Counted from the first letter of the stretch, positions 25,277-33,910 are shown. The stretch: 64,000 bases of DNA from Bradyrhizobium ottawaense (GCF_002278135.3 NZ_CP029425.2:5184001-5248000); one strand, 5' to 3'. Program-made: numbers and translations. The notes: generated by a model from the letters alone, not told the origin.

Positions 25277-27058
25277 CTAGAGAGCAGCCTGGACGCCAAT
25301 CGCCGCCGGGTCGGCGCCCACCTTCTTCAGCCACGAGAACACCGGCGGCAGGCGATCGGCGATGGATTCGACCGCGACGTCGACGAAAACCGGCTCGCTA
25401 AGCGCGAAAGCCTCACGCAAGGCCGTCTCCAGTTGCACCGGCGTCTCGACGCGGAAGCTTCGTATCCCGTAGACGGCGGCGAGCTTGCTCATGTCGTAAC
25501 GGCCGAAATCGACGCTGAATGTCGGGTCGTTGACCGGTGCTGGCCTTCCGGCTCCGGAGGCCTTGCGGGCGTGGTCACGGTCGACGACCCGCTGGAGCGC
25601 CTTGATCCAGCCGAAACATGCGTTGTTGAAATGAACCAGCACCGCCGGGATCTGGAGCCGCGACAGCGTCTCCAGTTCACCCGCCGACATGCCGAGCGAA
25701 CCGTCGCCGAACAAGCCAACGGGCCTCAGATGCGGCGCTGCGAAATAGGCCCCGATGACGGCGGGGATGGCATAGCCGAGCCCGCCGTAGAAGCGGGGAA
25801 TCACGAGCCTGGACTGTGGATCGCGCAGGCGCAGGAAGCGCGTCGCGTAGGGTGTCGGCGTGCCGGCATCCGACACCACGTTGCAGGGCACGGGCATGCA
25901 ACGGTTGAGGGTCTCGATGACCCGCTCGGGACGCAGGGGAATCGCGTCGCTCTCGAGATGCGGCGCCATCACGTCCCAGAACTCCGCGCGGCGGTGGTTG
26001 ATGTCGCCGACCCATCGCGCCGTGGTGGGCGCATGATCCATGGGTATTTTGGCAAGCAGGGCATCGATCACGGCACGCGCGTCGCCGACGAGCGGATGGT
26101 CGATCGCGTAAGTATTGCCGATGACTTCCGGCTCGAGATCGATCTGGACGATCCGTGTCTCGCCATTCGGCACCGGCCATTGCCAGTTCATGGTGGCGAC
26201 CGAGCCCATGCGGCAGCCGACATAGATCACGAGGTCGGCACGTCCGAGCGCCCACACTGCATGCGGATGGAAGCCGTTGTCGCCGATGATGCCAATGCCG
26301 AGCTTGTGGTCATCGCGAATGACGCCCTGCCCGGTGATCGTGGTGACGACGGGAATGCCGAGCCGTTCGCCAAACGCCGTGATGGCAGCCGCCGCGCCGG
26401 ATCGATTGGCGCCACCGCCGGCGACGATCAGCGGACGCTCGGCTGCAAGAATGGCCTTGATTGCGGCATCGAGATCGCCATCGGGCGGCCTGCTTCGGTA
26501 TGACGGCGCCGCTCGGCACTGCGGCTCGACGTGCAATGAAACGGTAGCCTGCGGAAGCTCCTGATAGAGAACGTCCTCAGGCAGCGCGAGGACAACGGCG
26601 CCCGGACGGCCGCCGGTCGCCTCGCGGAAGGCGCGGCGCACGAGCTCGGGCAATTTTCCGACATGACCGAGCGTCTCTGCGCGCTTGCTGACCGGCTTGA
26701 ACAGCTCCTCGACGGGCAGCTCGGTGAGGGTGCCGCGGCCGACGCCGGGCTGGGGAATATCGTTCACGAGGAGGACCAGCGGCACCGACGACTTGTTCGC
26801 TTCGGCCACGCCCGGCAGACCGTAGAGCGCGCCCGCGCCGCTCGGCACCTCTGCCACACCGGGCTTTCCGGACAGGCGCGCATAGCAGTCCGCCATGAAC
26901 ACCGCAGAGCGCTCGTCGCGGCACAGGATATGACGCGGCGCATCCCTCGTCGTTCTCAAAGCCTCGTAGAAGGCGACGTTCGTATCGCCGGGGACGCCAA
27001 AAATGACCTCGACACCGTATCCGGACAGCATGCTCACGAGAGCGGACGCACCATTCAT
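25277..27058 (-). CDS. Thiamine-diphosphate-dependent enzyme (acetolactate-synthase-like)
   Basis: A 593-residue ThDP enzyme with the three-domain layout. Seen: N-terminal pyrimidine domain with the catalytic Glu in ILCRDERSAVFMADCYARLSG, central domain ERPLIVAGGGANRSGA, and C-terminal ThDP motif FGDGSLGMSAGELETLSRL through HFNNACFGWIKALQ (GDG-N25-NN type). Acetolactate synthase, glyoxylate carboligase, sulfoacetaldehyde acetyltransferase and 2-oxo-acid decarboxylases share this frame. Here it heads an amino-acid import and oxidation operon, so a 2-oxo acid made by the D-amino-acid dehydrogenase is a plausible substrate. The ATG sits three bases after the stop of a short leader ORF and its ribosome-binding site is inside a predicted hairpin. 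Confidence 0.87.
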   Translation of the reverse strand: MNGASALVSMLSGYGVEVIFGVPGDTNVAFYEALRTTRDAPRHILCRDERSAVFMADCYARLSGKPGVAEVPSGAGALYGLPGVAEANKSSVPLVLLVNDIPQPGVGRGTLTELPVEELFKPVSKRAETLGHVGKLPELVRRAFREATGGRPGAVVLALPEDVLYQELPQATVSLHVEPQCRAAPSYRSRPPDGDLDAAIKAILAAERPLIVAGGGANRSGAAAAITAFGERLGIPVVTTITGQGVIRDDHKLGIGIIGDNGFHPHAVWALGRADLVIYVGCRMGSVATMNWQWPVPNGETRIVQIDLEPEVIGNTYAIDHPLVGDARAVIDALLAKIPMDHAPTTARWVGDINHRRAEFWDVMAPHLESDAIPLRPERVIETLNRCMPVPCNVVSDAGTPTPYATRFLRLRDPQSRLVIPRFYGGLGYAIPAVIGAYFAAPHLRPVGLFGDGSLGMSAGELETLSRLQIPAVLVHFNNACFGWIKALQRVVDRDHARKASGAGRPAPVNDPTFSVDFGRYDMSKLAAVYGIRSFRVETPVQLETALREAFALSEPVFVDVAVESIADRLPPVFSWLKKVGADPAAIGVQAAL

Positions 27059-27061
27059 TTT

Positions 27062-27097
27062 CTAATGCTCCTTGTCCTTTCTTTTATTCAGGAGCAT
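27062..27097 (-). CDS. Putative 11-residue leader peptide
   Basis: Reads MLLNKRKDKEH then TAG; three of eleven residues are Lys and one is Arg. The stop is three bases before the ATG of the ThDP gene at 27058, and the ORF covers that gene's ribosome-binding site. No strong ribosome-binding site precedes the leader itself, which is the main doubt. Its start codon lies in the 5' arm and its last codons in the 3' arm of the hairpin described next. Confidence 0.35.
   Translation of the reverse strand: MLLNKRKDKEH
27065..27097 (-). promoter_or_regulatory. Predicted RBS-sequestering hairpin in the 5' leader of the operon
   Basis: In the transcript AUGCUCCU (27097-27090) can pair perfectly with AGGAGCAU (27072-27065) across a 17-base loop. 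The 3' arm contains AGGAG, the only good ribosome-binding site for the ThDP gene (nine bases before its ATG). Closed, the hairpin would block translation; a ribosome translating the leader peptide would open it. Whether the stem forms in vivo is untested. Confidence 0.5.
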
Positions 27098-27248
27098 AGG
27101 CGCGACATAAATATCCAAACCGCCGGCTATAGGAACAATATAGTTACAATCCGTCGGGCTAAGTTCTATTTCGATGGGAAATGAGAAATTCTGCCAAGAA
27201 ATGGAGCAGCGACAGCCGCTGTGAGGCAGTGTTTTGCCCATGCCTTGT

Positions 27249-27689
27249 TCATCTTTCGAATTTTCTGGCGAGAAGAATCGACGACGTTGTCCGGCGAACA
27301 CCTTCCATCTCGGCGATCCAGTCGATGATCTCGTCGAGATGTGTTGACGTCGCGCAATTGATCTTCACGAAGAGATCGAACGGACCGCTCAGCGTGTAGC
27401 AGTGAACGACTTCGGCCTTTTTGCGCAGGGCGGCAATGACGTTGCCTTGCTGCTTGACTTCCAGCTCGATCAGGATGATCGCCGAGATCGCCGTGACATG
27501 ATCCTGCTTACCGAGAACCGCCGTGTAGCCGGCGATCATTCCCTCCTTTTCCAGTCTCGCCATTCGCCCCTGCGCAGTCGCGCGGGACACGCCCAGTGCC
27601 TTGGCGATGTCGGAAATCGACGTCCGCGCATTTGCGATCAGGATGTTGAGAAGATCCTGGTCTTTCCTGGCATCCGCCGGACGCGCCAT
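27249..27689 (-). CDS. Lrp/AsnC-family transcriptional regulator
   Basis: A 146-residue feast/famine regulator. Seen: N-terminal helix-turn-helix LLNILIANARTSISDIAKAL, GVSRATAQGRMARLEKEGMI, then the RAM effector domain TAISAIILIELEVKQQ and CYTLSGPFDLFVKINCATS (the family's xxGxxDxxL-type loop). The length is typical. It is transcribed in the same direction as the amino-acid operon and ends 190 bases before it, so it probably responds to the amino acid imported by that operon. No Lrp-like site could be assigned with confidence. Confidence 0.9.
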   Translation of the reverse strand: MARPADARKDQDLLNILIANARTSISDIAKALGVSRATAQGRMARLEKEGMIAGYTAVLGKQDHVTAISAIILIELEVKQQGNVIAALRKKAEVVHCYTLSGPFDLFVKINCATSTHLDEIIDWIAEMEGVRRTTSSILLARKFER

Positions 27690-27766
27690 TTACAGCCCTC
27701 CAAAGTGACAGTTTCTGAACAAAACGAAGGGAAATTATTGCGCTCTGCCGGAGAAAGTCCAGCTCA

Positions 27767-28675
27767 TCATGATGAACGGTCCGGCGCAGTCTCCGCGACC
27801 AGCCACTCCCGGAAAGCCGCGAGTGGCGGGTACTTAGCCCGTTCGGAGGGCCAAACCAGATAATAGCGCTCGGGACTTTCCATGGGCAGGTTGATGGCGC
27901 GAACCAGCTTGCGGCTCGCGAGTTCATCCTGGATGAGGAAGGTCGGCAGAAGCGCCACGCCGAGGCCGGCGATCGCCGCTTGGGCTGCGGTCGCGAACTG
28001 GTCGAACACCATACCCTGAGCCGTCCTGGCTGGCACATCGTGAACGGAAAACCACCGGTCCCACGCGTGAAAGCGGGTTGAGATGCTCAGCAGCGGGGCC
28101 TTCCGGAGATCGCCTGCAACTCGGAAGCCATATTGTCTCTTCAACCCAGGACTGCACGCAGGGACGACTTGTTCGGATCGCAGCAGCGCCATCTCGGCAC
28201 CGGGCCACTCCGGTTGACCGAAGTGAATCGCCGCGTCCAGGGATTCGGACCGGAAATCGAAATAGGACAAGCGGGTCGTGAGATTGATCGTGATCCCGGA
28301 ATTGGCAGCCAGAAACCTGGGCAGGCGCGGTGCGAGCCAGCGGGTGCCGAATGTCGGCAGGATAGCGAGATTGAGAGTCCCTCCGCTCGGGTTTGCATGG
28401 AGATTGAAGGAGGCGGTGCTGATCTTGTGGAGCGCATCACGAATTTCGCGCGCGTAGGACTCGCCGACAGAGGTCAGTCGAACGGTCTGACGCTCGCGGA
28501 TGAAGAGTTCGACCTCGAGCTGTTCTTCCAGGATCTTCATCTGTCTGCTAACGGCGCTTTGGGTCAGTCGAAGCTCGCGCGCAGCGAGCGTCATGCTGCC
28601 GGTCCGCGCAGTGGCTTCGAACGCCGCCAGGACGGCGGTTGAGGGAAGAAAGCGACGAGGTGTTTGCGGATTCAT
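27767..28675 (-). CDS. LysR-family transcriptional regulator (GcvA-like)
   Basis: A 302-residue LTTR. Seen: helix-turn-helix STAVLAAFEATARTGSMTLA, RELRLTQSAVSRQMKILEEQ (residues 12-54), followed by LFIRERQTVRLTSVG. The effector domain contains LNLAILPTFGTRWLAPRLPR and AAQAAIAGLGVALLPTFLI, both typical of GcvA-like members. It diverges from the HglS operon, and the 141-base space between them holds nested inverted repeats, so control of that operon by this protein is likely. The inducer may be 2-aminoadipate or 2-oxoadipate (inference). Confidence 0.92.
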   Translation of the reverse strand: MNPQTPRRFLPSTAVLAAFEATARTGSMTLAARELRLTQSAVSRQMKILEEQLEVELFIRERQTVRLTSVGESYAREIRDALHKISTASFNLHANPSGGTLNLAILPTFGTRWLAPRLPRFLAANSGITINLTTRLSYFDFRSESLDAAIHFGQPEWPGAEMALLRSEQVVPACSPGLKRQYGFRVAGDLRKAPLLSISTRFHAWDRWFSVHDVPARTAQGMVFDQFATAAQAAIAGLGVALLPTFLIQDELASRKLVRAINLPMESPERYYLVWPSERAKYPPLAAFREWLVAETAPDRSS

Positions 28676-28683
28676 CCCAACTC

Positions 28684-28725
28684 ATTCAAATTCAGAATGA
28701 CATTCTGAGCAAACATCGTTTGAAT
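28684..28725. promoter_or_regulatory. Nested inverted repeats, probable LysR operator
   Basis: Inner dyad TCAGAAT-GAC-ATTCTGA (28692-28708) is perfect. It is nested in an outer dyad ATTCAAA (28684-28690) / TTTGAAT (28719-28725). The inner site starts 17 bases from the LysR start codon and the outer right arm is about 90 bases before the HglS start, as expected of recognition and activation sites between divergent genes. Confidence 0.65.
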
Positions 28726-28816
28726 TGGCCGATTAGGCAAGGTCTATTCGCAAGCATCATAACTAAATTGCATGATCCCAACCCTGACGGCCGATCCGCC
28801 GTTGACGGAGATTTTG

Positions 28817-30214
28817 ATGCCAGCGCTGCGCGCGGACGCAGACGAGATCCGCACTCTGTTTTCCCGCGCCATGTCGGACATGTACCGGGTCGAGGTGCCG
28901 CAATACGGCACACTGATGGAACTCGTCGACGACACCAATCGCGAAACGCTGCGGCAGCACGAGCAGCTTCGTGCGAGCCTCGAACGAAACGATGAACTCG
29001 AGCGGTTGAACGTCGAGCGTCACGGCGCCATTCGCCTGGGGCGCGCCGACGAACTGTTCAACATGCGTCGCATCTTTGCGGTGATGGGGATGCGTCCGGT
29101 CGGCTACTATGACCTGTCGGTGGCCGGCGTGCCCGTCCATGCGACGGCCTTTCGGCCGATCGACGATGCCGCGCTCCGGCGCAATCCATTCCGGGTATTC
29201 ACCTCGCTGCTGCGCCTCGACCTGATCGAGGATGAGAGCCTTCGCGCCCAGGCGGAGCGAATCCTCGGCAAGCGCCGCATCTTTACGCCGCGCACGCTCG
29301 AGCTTGTGAGCATTTTCGAGACGGAGGGTCACTTGACCGTCGCGCAGGCGGAAGAGCTTGTGCGCGAAGCGCTCGACACCTTCCGTTGGCATAGCGAGGC
29401 GACGGTCAGCCTTGAGGACTACAAAAGACTGCATGACGCCCATCGGCTGATCGCCGACGTGGTGAGCTTCAAAGGCCCTCACATCAACCATCTGACGCCG
29501 CGCACGCTGGACATCGATGCCGTCCAGGCCGGGATGCCACAACGCGGCATTGCTCCGAAGGCGCTTATCGAAGGGCCGCCGCGCCGCGACTGCCCGATCC
29601 TGCTGCGCCAGACCAGCTTCAAGGCGCTCGAAGAACCGATCCTGTTCAGGCAGGCGAATGCCGCAAAGGTAGCCGGAACACATACGGCCCGCTTCGGCGA
29701 GATTGAGCAGCGCGGTGTTGCCCTCACGCCTAAGGGCCGCGAGCTTTACGACCGATTGCTAGCCTCCACGCGCCAGGCAGGTGCCACCGCACGCGACTAC
29801 GGCAGCGAGCTGACCGAGCGTTTCCAGGCGTTCCCGGACGATTGGTCGGAGCTTCGATCGCAAGGGCTGGCCTTCTTTCGATATTCGGCGACGCCCGCAG
29901 GCATTGAGGCCTGCAAGAGCCATGCTCCGCCATCCAGCCTCGATGATTTGGTGTCTGCGGGCTTTCTGCGCTACGATCCGATCGTCTACGAGGATTTCCT
30001 CCCTGTCAGCGCGGCAGGAATCTTCCAGTCGAATCTCGGCACCGACCAGCAGCAGAACTACGCCGCGCACTCCAACCGGGCTGCGTTCGAAACCGCCCTC
30101 GGTGCTGAGGTACACGACGAAATAAAGCTGTACGCGCAGACGGAAAGGGATTCCCTAGAGCAAGCTCTGGTCCAGCTCGGGTCACCGCACCTCGCACGCC
30201 GGGCCATGGCCTGA
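28817..30214 (+). CDS. hglS: 2-oxoadipate dioxygenase/decarboxylase (HglS/YdcJ, DUF1338)
   Basis: Fe(II)-dependent enzyme of D-lysine/2-aminoadipate breakdown that converts 2-oxoadipate to D-2-hydroxyglutarate and CO2 in Pseudomonas putida. I place the start at 28817, where GGAG precedes ATG. The product (MPALRADADEIRTLFSRAMS) then has 465 residues, as expected for the family; the frame also offers an ATG at 28772. Seen: YRVEVPQYGTLMELV, ERHGAIRLG (His69), GPHINHLTPRTLDID (His225) and RFGEIEQRGVALT (Glu295), which fit the known two-His/one-Glu metal site. First gene of an operon with an ALDH and an aminotransferase. Confidence 0.88.
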   Translation: MPALRADADEIRTLFSRAMSDMYRVEVPQYGTLMELVDDTNRETLRQHEQLRASLERNDELERLNVERHGAIRLGRADELFNMRRIFAVMGMRPVGYYDLSVAGVPVHATAFRPIDDAALRRNPFRVFTSLLRLDLIEDESLRAQAERILGKRRIFTPRTLELVSIFETEGHLTVAQAEELVREALDTFRWHSEATVSLEDYKRLHDAHRLIADVVSFKGPHINHLTPRTLDIDAVQAGMPQRGIAPKALIEGPPRRDCPILLRQTSFKALEEPILFRQANAAKVAGTHTARFGEIEQRGVALTPKGRELYDRLLASTRQAGATARDYGSELTERFQAFPDDWSELRSQGLAFFRYSATPAGIEACKSHAPPSSLDDLVSAGFLRYDPIVYEDFLPVSAAGIFQSNLGTDQQQNYAAHSNRAAFETALGAEVHDEIKLYAQTERDSLEQALVQLGSPHLARRAMA

Positions 30215-30250
30215 TCGAACCGCACTTCAACCGTTCAAGAGAAAACCGCC

Positions 30251-31813
30251 ATGACGACCACAACCCAAATCGCAACACGCACCATCAAATCCCTGGCGGG
30301 CGAGGCAGACGCGCTCCTGAGCTCACTCGGCGTTAAGCGCAACCGGTACACCGGCGGCAAGCTGATTGCGCGATCGCCGATCACCGGCGAGATCACGGGC
30401 CATGTCAACGAAATCGGCGCCGCCGACGCGCAGGCGGCCATCGACAAGGCGCATGCGGCCTTCCTCGAATGGCGACTGGTGCCTGCGCCGAAGCGCGGCG
30501 AGCTCGTCCGACTTCTCGGCGAGGAGTTGCGCGCCAACAAGCAAGCGCTCGGCAGGCTCGTATCGATCGAAGCCGGCAAGATCGCGTCCGAGGGCCTCGG
30601 CGAGGTCCAGGAGATGATCGACATCTGCGACTTCGCGGTGGGCCTGTCGCGCCAGCTCTATGGCCTGACCATCGCAACCGAGCGCAGCGAGCACCGGATG
30701 ATGGAAAGCTGGCATCCGCTCGGCGTCACCGGGATCATCTCGGCGTTCAACTTCCCCGTCGCGGTATGGTCGTGGAACGCGGCGCTGGCTCTGATTTGCG
30801 GCAACAGCATTGTCTGGAAACCGTCCGAGAAAACACTGCTGACCGCCCTTGCGACGGAAGCGCTGTTCGATCGCGCGCTGGAGCGCTTCAGAGCGGAAGG
30901 CGGCAAGGCGCCGGACGCGCTTTCCACCGTTCTCTTCGGCGGCCGCGATATCGGTGAAATCCTCGTCGATCACGCCAAGGTCCCGCTGGTGTCGGCGACC
31001 GGCTCGACGGCGATGGGTCGAATCGTCGGACCGCGCCTGGCAAAACGCTTTGCGCGCGCGATCCTGGAGCTCGGCGGCAACAACGCGGCAATTGTCGCGC
31101 CGAGCGCCGACCTCGACCTGACATTGCGTGGTGTCGCGTTTGCCGCCATGGGCACGGCAGGCCAGCGCTGCACGACGTTGCGGCGTCTCTTCGTTCACGA
31201 CAGCGTCTACGACACATTCGTGCCGCGACTGAAGCGCGCCTATGAGTCCGTCACCATCGGCGACCCGCTCAAGGAGAGCACCCTGGTCGGTCCGCTGATC
31301 GACGCAGCAGCCTTCGCCTCGATGCAGAAAACGCTGGGCGAGGCCCGCGTCGCCGGCGGCTCGGTGTTCGGCGGTGAGCGAGTCCCCTACGACGGTGCTG
31401 ATGAGGCCTACTATGTCCGCCCGGCGCTGGTCGAGGTCGCAGAACAGACTGGCCCCGTCGTGCACGAGACCTTCGCGCCCATTCTCTATGTGATCAAATA
31501 TAGCGACTTCAACGCGGTGCTCGACCTGCACAACGCAGTCCCGCAAGGACTCTCCTCCTCGATCTTCACCAACGATTTGCGCGAGGCCGAAGCTTTCCTG
31601 TCGGTGCGCGGATCGGATTGCGGCATCGCCAACGTCAATATTGGCCCATCCGGCGCCGAGATCGGCGGCGCCTTCGGAGGCGAGAAGGAAACCGGCGGCG
31701 GACGCGAGTCAGGCTCGGACGCCTGGAAGGCTTACATGCGCCGCGCCACCAATACGGTCAATTTCGGCCGGACATTGCCGCTCGCCCAGGGCGTCAAGTT
31801 CGACGTGGAGTAG
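30251..31813 (+). CDS. amaB: 2-aminoadipate-semialdehyde dehydrogenase (ALDH7 type)
   Basis: A 520-residue aldehyde dehydrogenase. Seen: AFNFPVAVWSWNAALALICG and WKPSEKT (cofactor site), ELGGNNAAIV (Glu273) and GTAGQRCTTLRR with catalytic Cys307. GFxGEKETGGGRESGSDAWK near the C-terminus is the ALDH7/antiquitin signature, so oxidation of 2-aminoadipate 6-semialdehyde (open form of piperideine-6-carboxylate) to 2-aminoadipate is the expected reaction. The gene begins 36 bases after HglS and is followed 11 bases later by an aminotransferase gene. The symbol follows the P. putida gene and is a functional guess. Confidence 0.88.
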   Translation: MTTTTQIATRTIKSLAGEADALLSSLGVKRNRYTGGKLIARSPITGEITGHVNEIGAADAQAAIDKAHAAFLEWRLVPAPKRGELVRLLGEELRANKQALGRLVSIEAGKIASEGLGEVQEMIDICDFAVGLSRQLYGLTIATERSEHRMMESWHPLGVTGIISAFNFPVAVWSWNAALALICGNSIVWKPSEKTLLTALATEALFDRALERFRAEGGKAPDALSTVLFGGRDIGEILVDHAKVPLVSATGSTAMGRIVGPRLAKRFARAILELGGNNAAIVAPSADLDLTLRGVAFAAMGTAGQRCTTLRRLFVHDSVYDTFVPRLKRAYESVTIGDPLKESTLVGPLIDAAAFASMQKTLGEARVAGGSVFGGERVPYDGADEAYYVRPALVEVAEQTGPVVHETFAPILYVIKYSDFNAVLDLHNAVPQGLSSSIFTNDLREAEAFLSVRGSDCGIANVNIGPSGAEIGGAFGGEKETGGGRESGSDAWKAYMRRATNTVNFGRTLPLAQGVKFDVE

Positions 31814-31824
31814 AGAGCCGATTG

Positions 31825-33054
31825 ATGAACGCTCCCTTCCCTGGTTCGACGTCATTCAGCCCCTCCCACCGCCTCTCTGCGATTGGCGTGTCGGAGATCC
31901 TGAAGATCAGCGGGCTCGCTGCGGAGATGAAGCGCCAGGGCCGGGACGTCATCATCCTCGGCGCGGGCGAGCCTGACTTCGACACGCCTGATACAATCAA
32001 GGATGCAGCCGAGCGCGCGATGCGCGCCGGTGCAACCAAGTACACCGCATTGGACGGCGCGCCGGAGCTTAAGGCCGCCATTCGCGCCAAGTTCAAGCGC
32101 GATAACGGGCTCGAATTCGCGCAGGACGAGATCACCGTGTCGGCCGGCGCCAAGCAGGTGCTCTTCAACGCCATGATGGCCACCATCAACCCTGGCGACG
32201 AGGTCATCATCCCGACGCCGTTCTGGGTAACTTACGCCGACATCGTCGCGATCGTCGGCGGAACGCCGGTGCTGGTGCCATGTTCCGAGGCCAATGGCTT
32301 TCGGCTTTCGCCGGAAGATCTCGAGCGCGCCATCACGCCTCGAACGCGATGGGTCATGCTGAACTCGCCGTCAAATCCATCCGGCGCAGCCTATTCGGAA
32401 AGCGACTACCGACCGATCCTCGACGTGCTCCTCCAGTATCCGAATGTCTGGCTGATGGTGGACGATATCTACGAGCATATCGTCTATGACGGCTTTCGCT
32501 TCGCCACGCCGGCGGCAATCGAGCCGGCTCTGCGCAACCGGACGCTGACCGTCAACGGCGTTTCGAAGGCCTACGCGATGACCGGCTGGCGCATCGGCTA
32601 TGGCGGCGGGCCAAGCGCTCTGATCCGGGCGATGGCCGTCGTCCAGAGCCAGTCGACCTCCTGCCCTTCTTCGGTCAGTCAGGCCGCAGCCGTCGAGGCG
32701 CTGAACGGCCCGCAGGATTTCGTCCGCGATTGCTGCCGGTCGTTTCAAGAACGGCGCGACCTCGTCGTCGGCGCATTGAACGGGATCGAAGGCATCGCCT
32801 GCCGCGTGCCTGAAGGCGCCTTCTATACGTTTGCGAGCTGCGCCGGCGTGATCGGAAAAATCACGCCTGAGGGGCGAACATTGGAGAGTGACAAGGACTT
32901 TGCTGAGCATCTGCTGCACGCGGCGGGCGTCGCAGTCGTTCCGGGTTCGGCGTTCGGCCTCTCACCCTATTTCAGGATTTCCTACGCGACCTCCGCTGTC
33001 GAGCTCGAAGATGCCTGCCGACGCATCGCACGCGCAACTGCGCAACTCTCGTGA
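31825..33054 (+). CDS. Class I pyridoxal-phosphate aminotransferase, possibly 2-aminoadipate aminotransferase
   Basis: A 409-residue fold-type I aminotransferase; ATG at 31825. Seen: GAGEPDFDTPDTIKDAA, TKYTALDGAPELK, the N-x-P-x-G block LNSPSNPSGAAY, DDIYEHIVYDGF, and VNGVSKAYAMTGWRIGYGGG with the PLP Lys248. The sequence is of the aspartate-aminotransferase Ia/Ib type. Its place behind HglS and ALDH7 points to transamination of 2-aminoadipate to 2-oxoadipate, the substrate of HglS. A broader aspartate or tyrosine specificity cannot be excluded. Confidence 0.87.
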   Translation: MNAPFPGSTSFSPSHRLSAIGVSEILKISGLAAEMKRQGRDVIILGAGEPDFDTPDTIKDAAERAMRAGATKYTALDGAPELKAAIRAKFKRDNGLEFAQDEITVSAGAKQVLFNAMMATINPGDEVIIPTPFWVTYADIVAIVGGTPVLVPCSEANGFRLSPEDLERAITPRTRWVMLNSPSNPSGAAYSESDYRPILDVLLQYPNVWLMVDDIYEHIVYDGFRFATPAAIEPALRNRTLTVNGVSKAYAMTGWRIGYGGGPSALIRAMAVVQSQSTSCPSSVSQAAAVEALNGPQDFVRDCCRSFQERRDLVVGALNGIEGIACRVPEGAFYTFASCAGVIGKITPEGRTLESDKDFAEHLLHAAGVAVVPGSAFGLSPYFRISYATSAVELEDACRRIARATAQLS

Positions 33055-33125
33055 ACGCACGAAGAGAATGTTGAGAGGTCTCACCCGCACCACGTCATCG
33101 CGATACCCGATATGCTGGCCGGCAA

Positions 33126-33809
33126 TTACCGGCCACGATCACGACCAGCGACGATCGGCTCGCGTGGGCTCGCCATCCGCGACAGCGCTTCGATGAAGAC
33201 CGGTTCCCATGCCCGGATATGGCGCCTGAGAAGATTGGTCAGGGCTTCCTCCTTGCCGGCCATCGCAAGTTCGAGGATCTGATAATGCTCGGCTGCGGAT
33301 TCATTCTGGCGGGCAAGACCCGCGCGCGACTTGATGCCGTAAAGCCGCATCTGATCGCGCAAACCCATCACCATTTCGGTGAGACGCGGATTGTCCGCCG
33401 CCTCCGTCAGCAATTGGTGAAAGTTTCGATCGGCCTCGAGATAGAGCCTGATGTCCTCCGCCTTGACCGCGCGCGCAACCTCATCGGCAAACGGAACGAG
33501 CTTCTTGAGATTCTTCTTTGGCTTGCGCGCAACGATCGCCGCAGCGTGAAGCTCCAGCACCTCGCGGAGGTCGAACAGATTGCGTAGCTCGGTCAAGGTC
33601 GGCTCGACCACTTTGAAGCCGCGGTTGCGCATAGGCTCGATCAGCCCGCTGCGGGCCAATTCGAGCAGCGCTTCCCTGACCGGGGTCGTCGACACACCAA
33701 GGCTGGCTGCGAGTGTCGGCACCGAATACATCGATCCTGGCATGCTCTGCCCGGAAATGATCTCCGCGCGCACCTGCTGCAGCACCTGCTCCCTTAGATT
33801 CTGATCCAT
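33126..33809 (-). CDS. GntR-family transcriptional regulator (FCD/FadR subfamily)
   Basis: A 227-residue regulator. Seen: winged helix (residues about 5-72) LREQVLQQVRAEIISGQSMP, VSTTPVREALLELARSGLIE, then the all-helical FCD effector domain with LFDLREVLELHAAAIVARK, DRNFHQLLTEAADN and the metal-ligand His pair late in the domain (ESAAEHYQILELAM). It is convergent with the aminotransferase gene and divergent from the oxidoreductase fusion at 33981. A perfect palindrome between them is its likely target. Confidence 0.9.
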   Translation of the reverse strand: MDQNLREQVLQQVRAEIISGQSMPGSMYSVPTLAASLGVSTTPVREALLELARSGLIEPMRNRGFKVVEPTLTELRNLFDLREVLELHAAAIVARKPKKNLKKLVPFADEVARAVKAEDIRLYLEADRNFHQLLTEAADNPRLTEMVMGLRDQMRLYGIKSRAGLARQNESAAEHYQILELAMAGKEEALTNLLRRHIRAWEPVFIEALSRMASPREPIVAGRDRGR

Positions 33810-33910
33810 CCCGCTCCCGCTTCGTCGGCTCCGGAATCAACCGGTTCGTCCGCGGCACAATAGTCAGGTTTGGTCACGGCACAATAAATAGGCTTGACGA
33901 AGAATACGCC

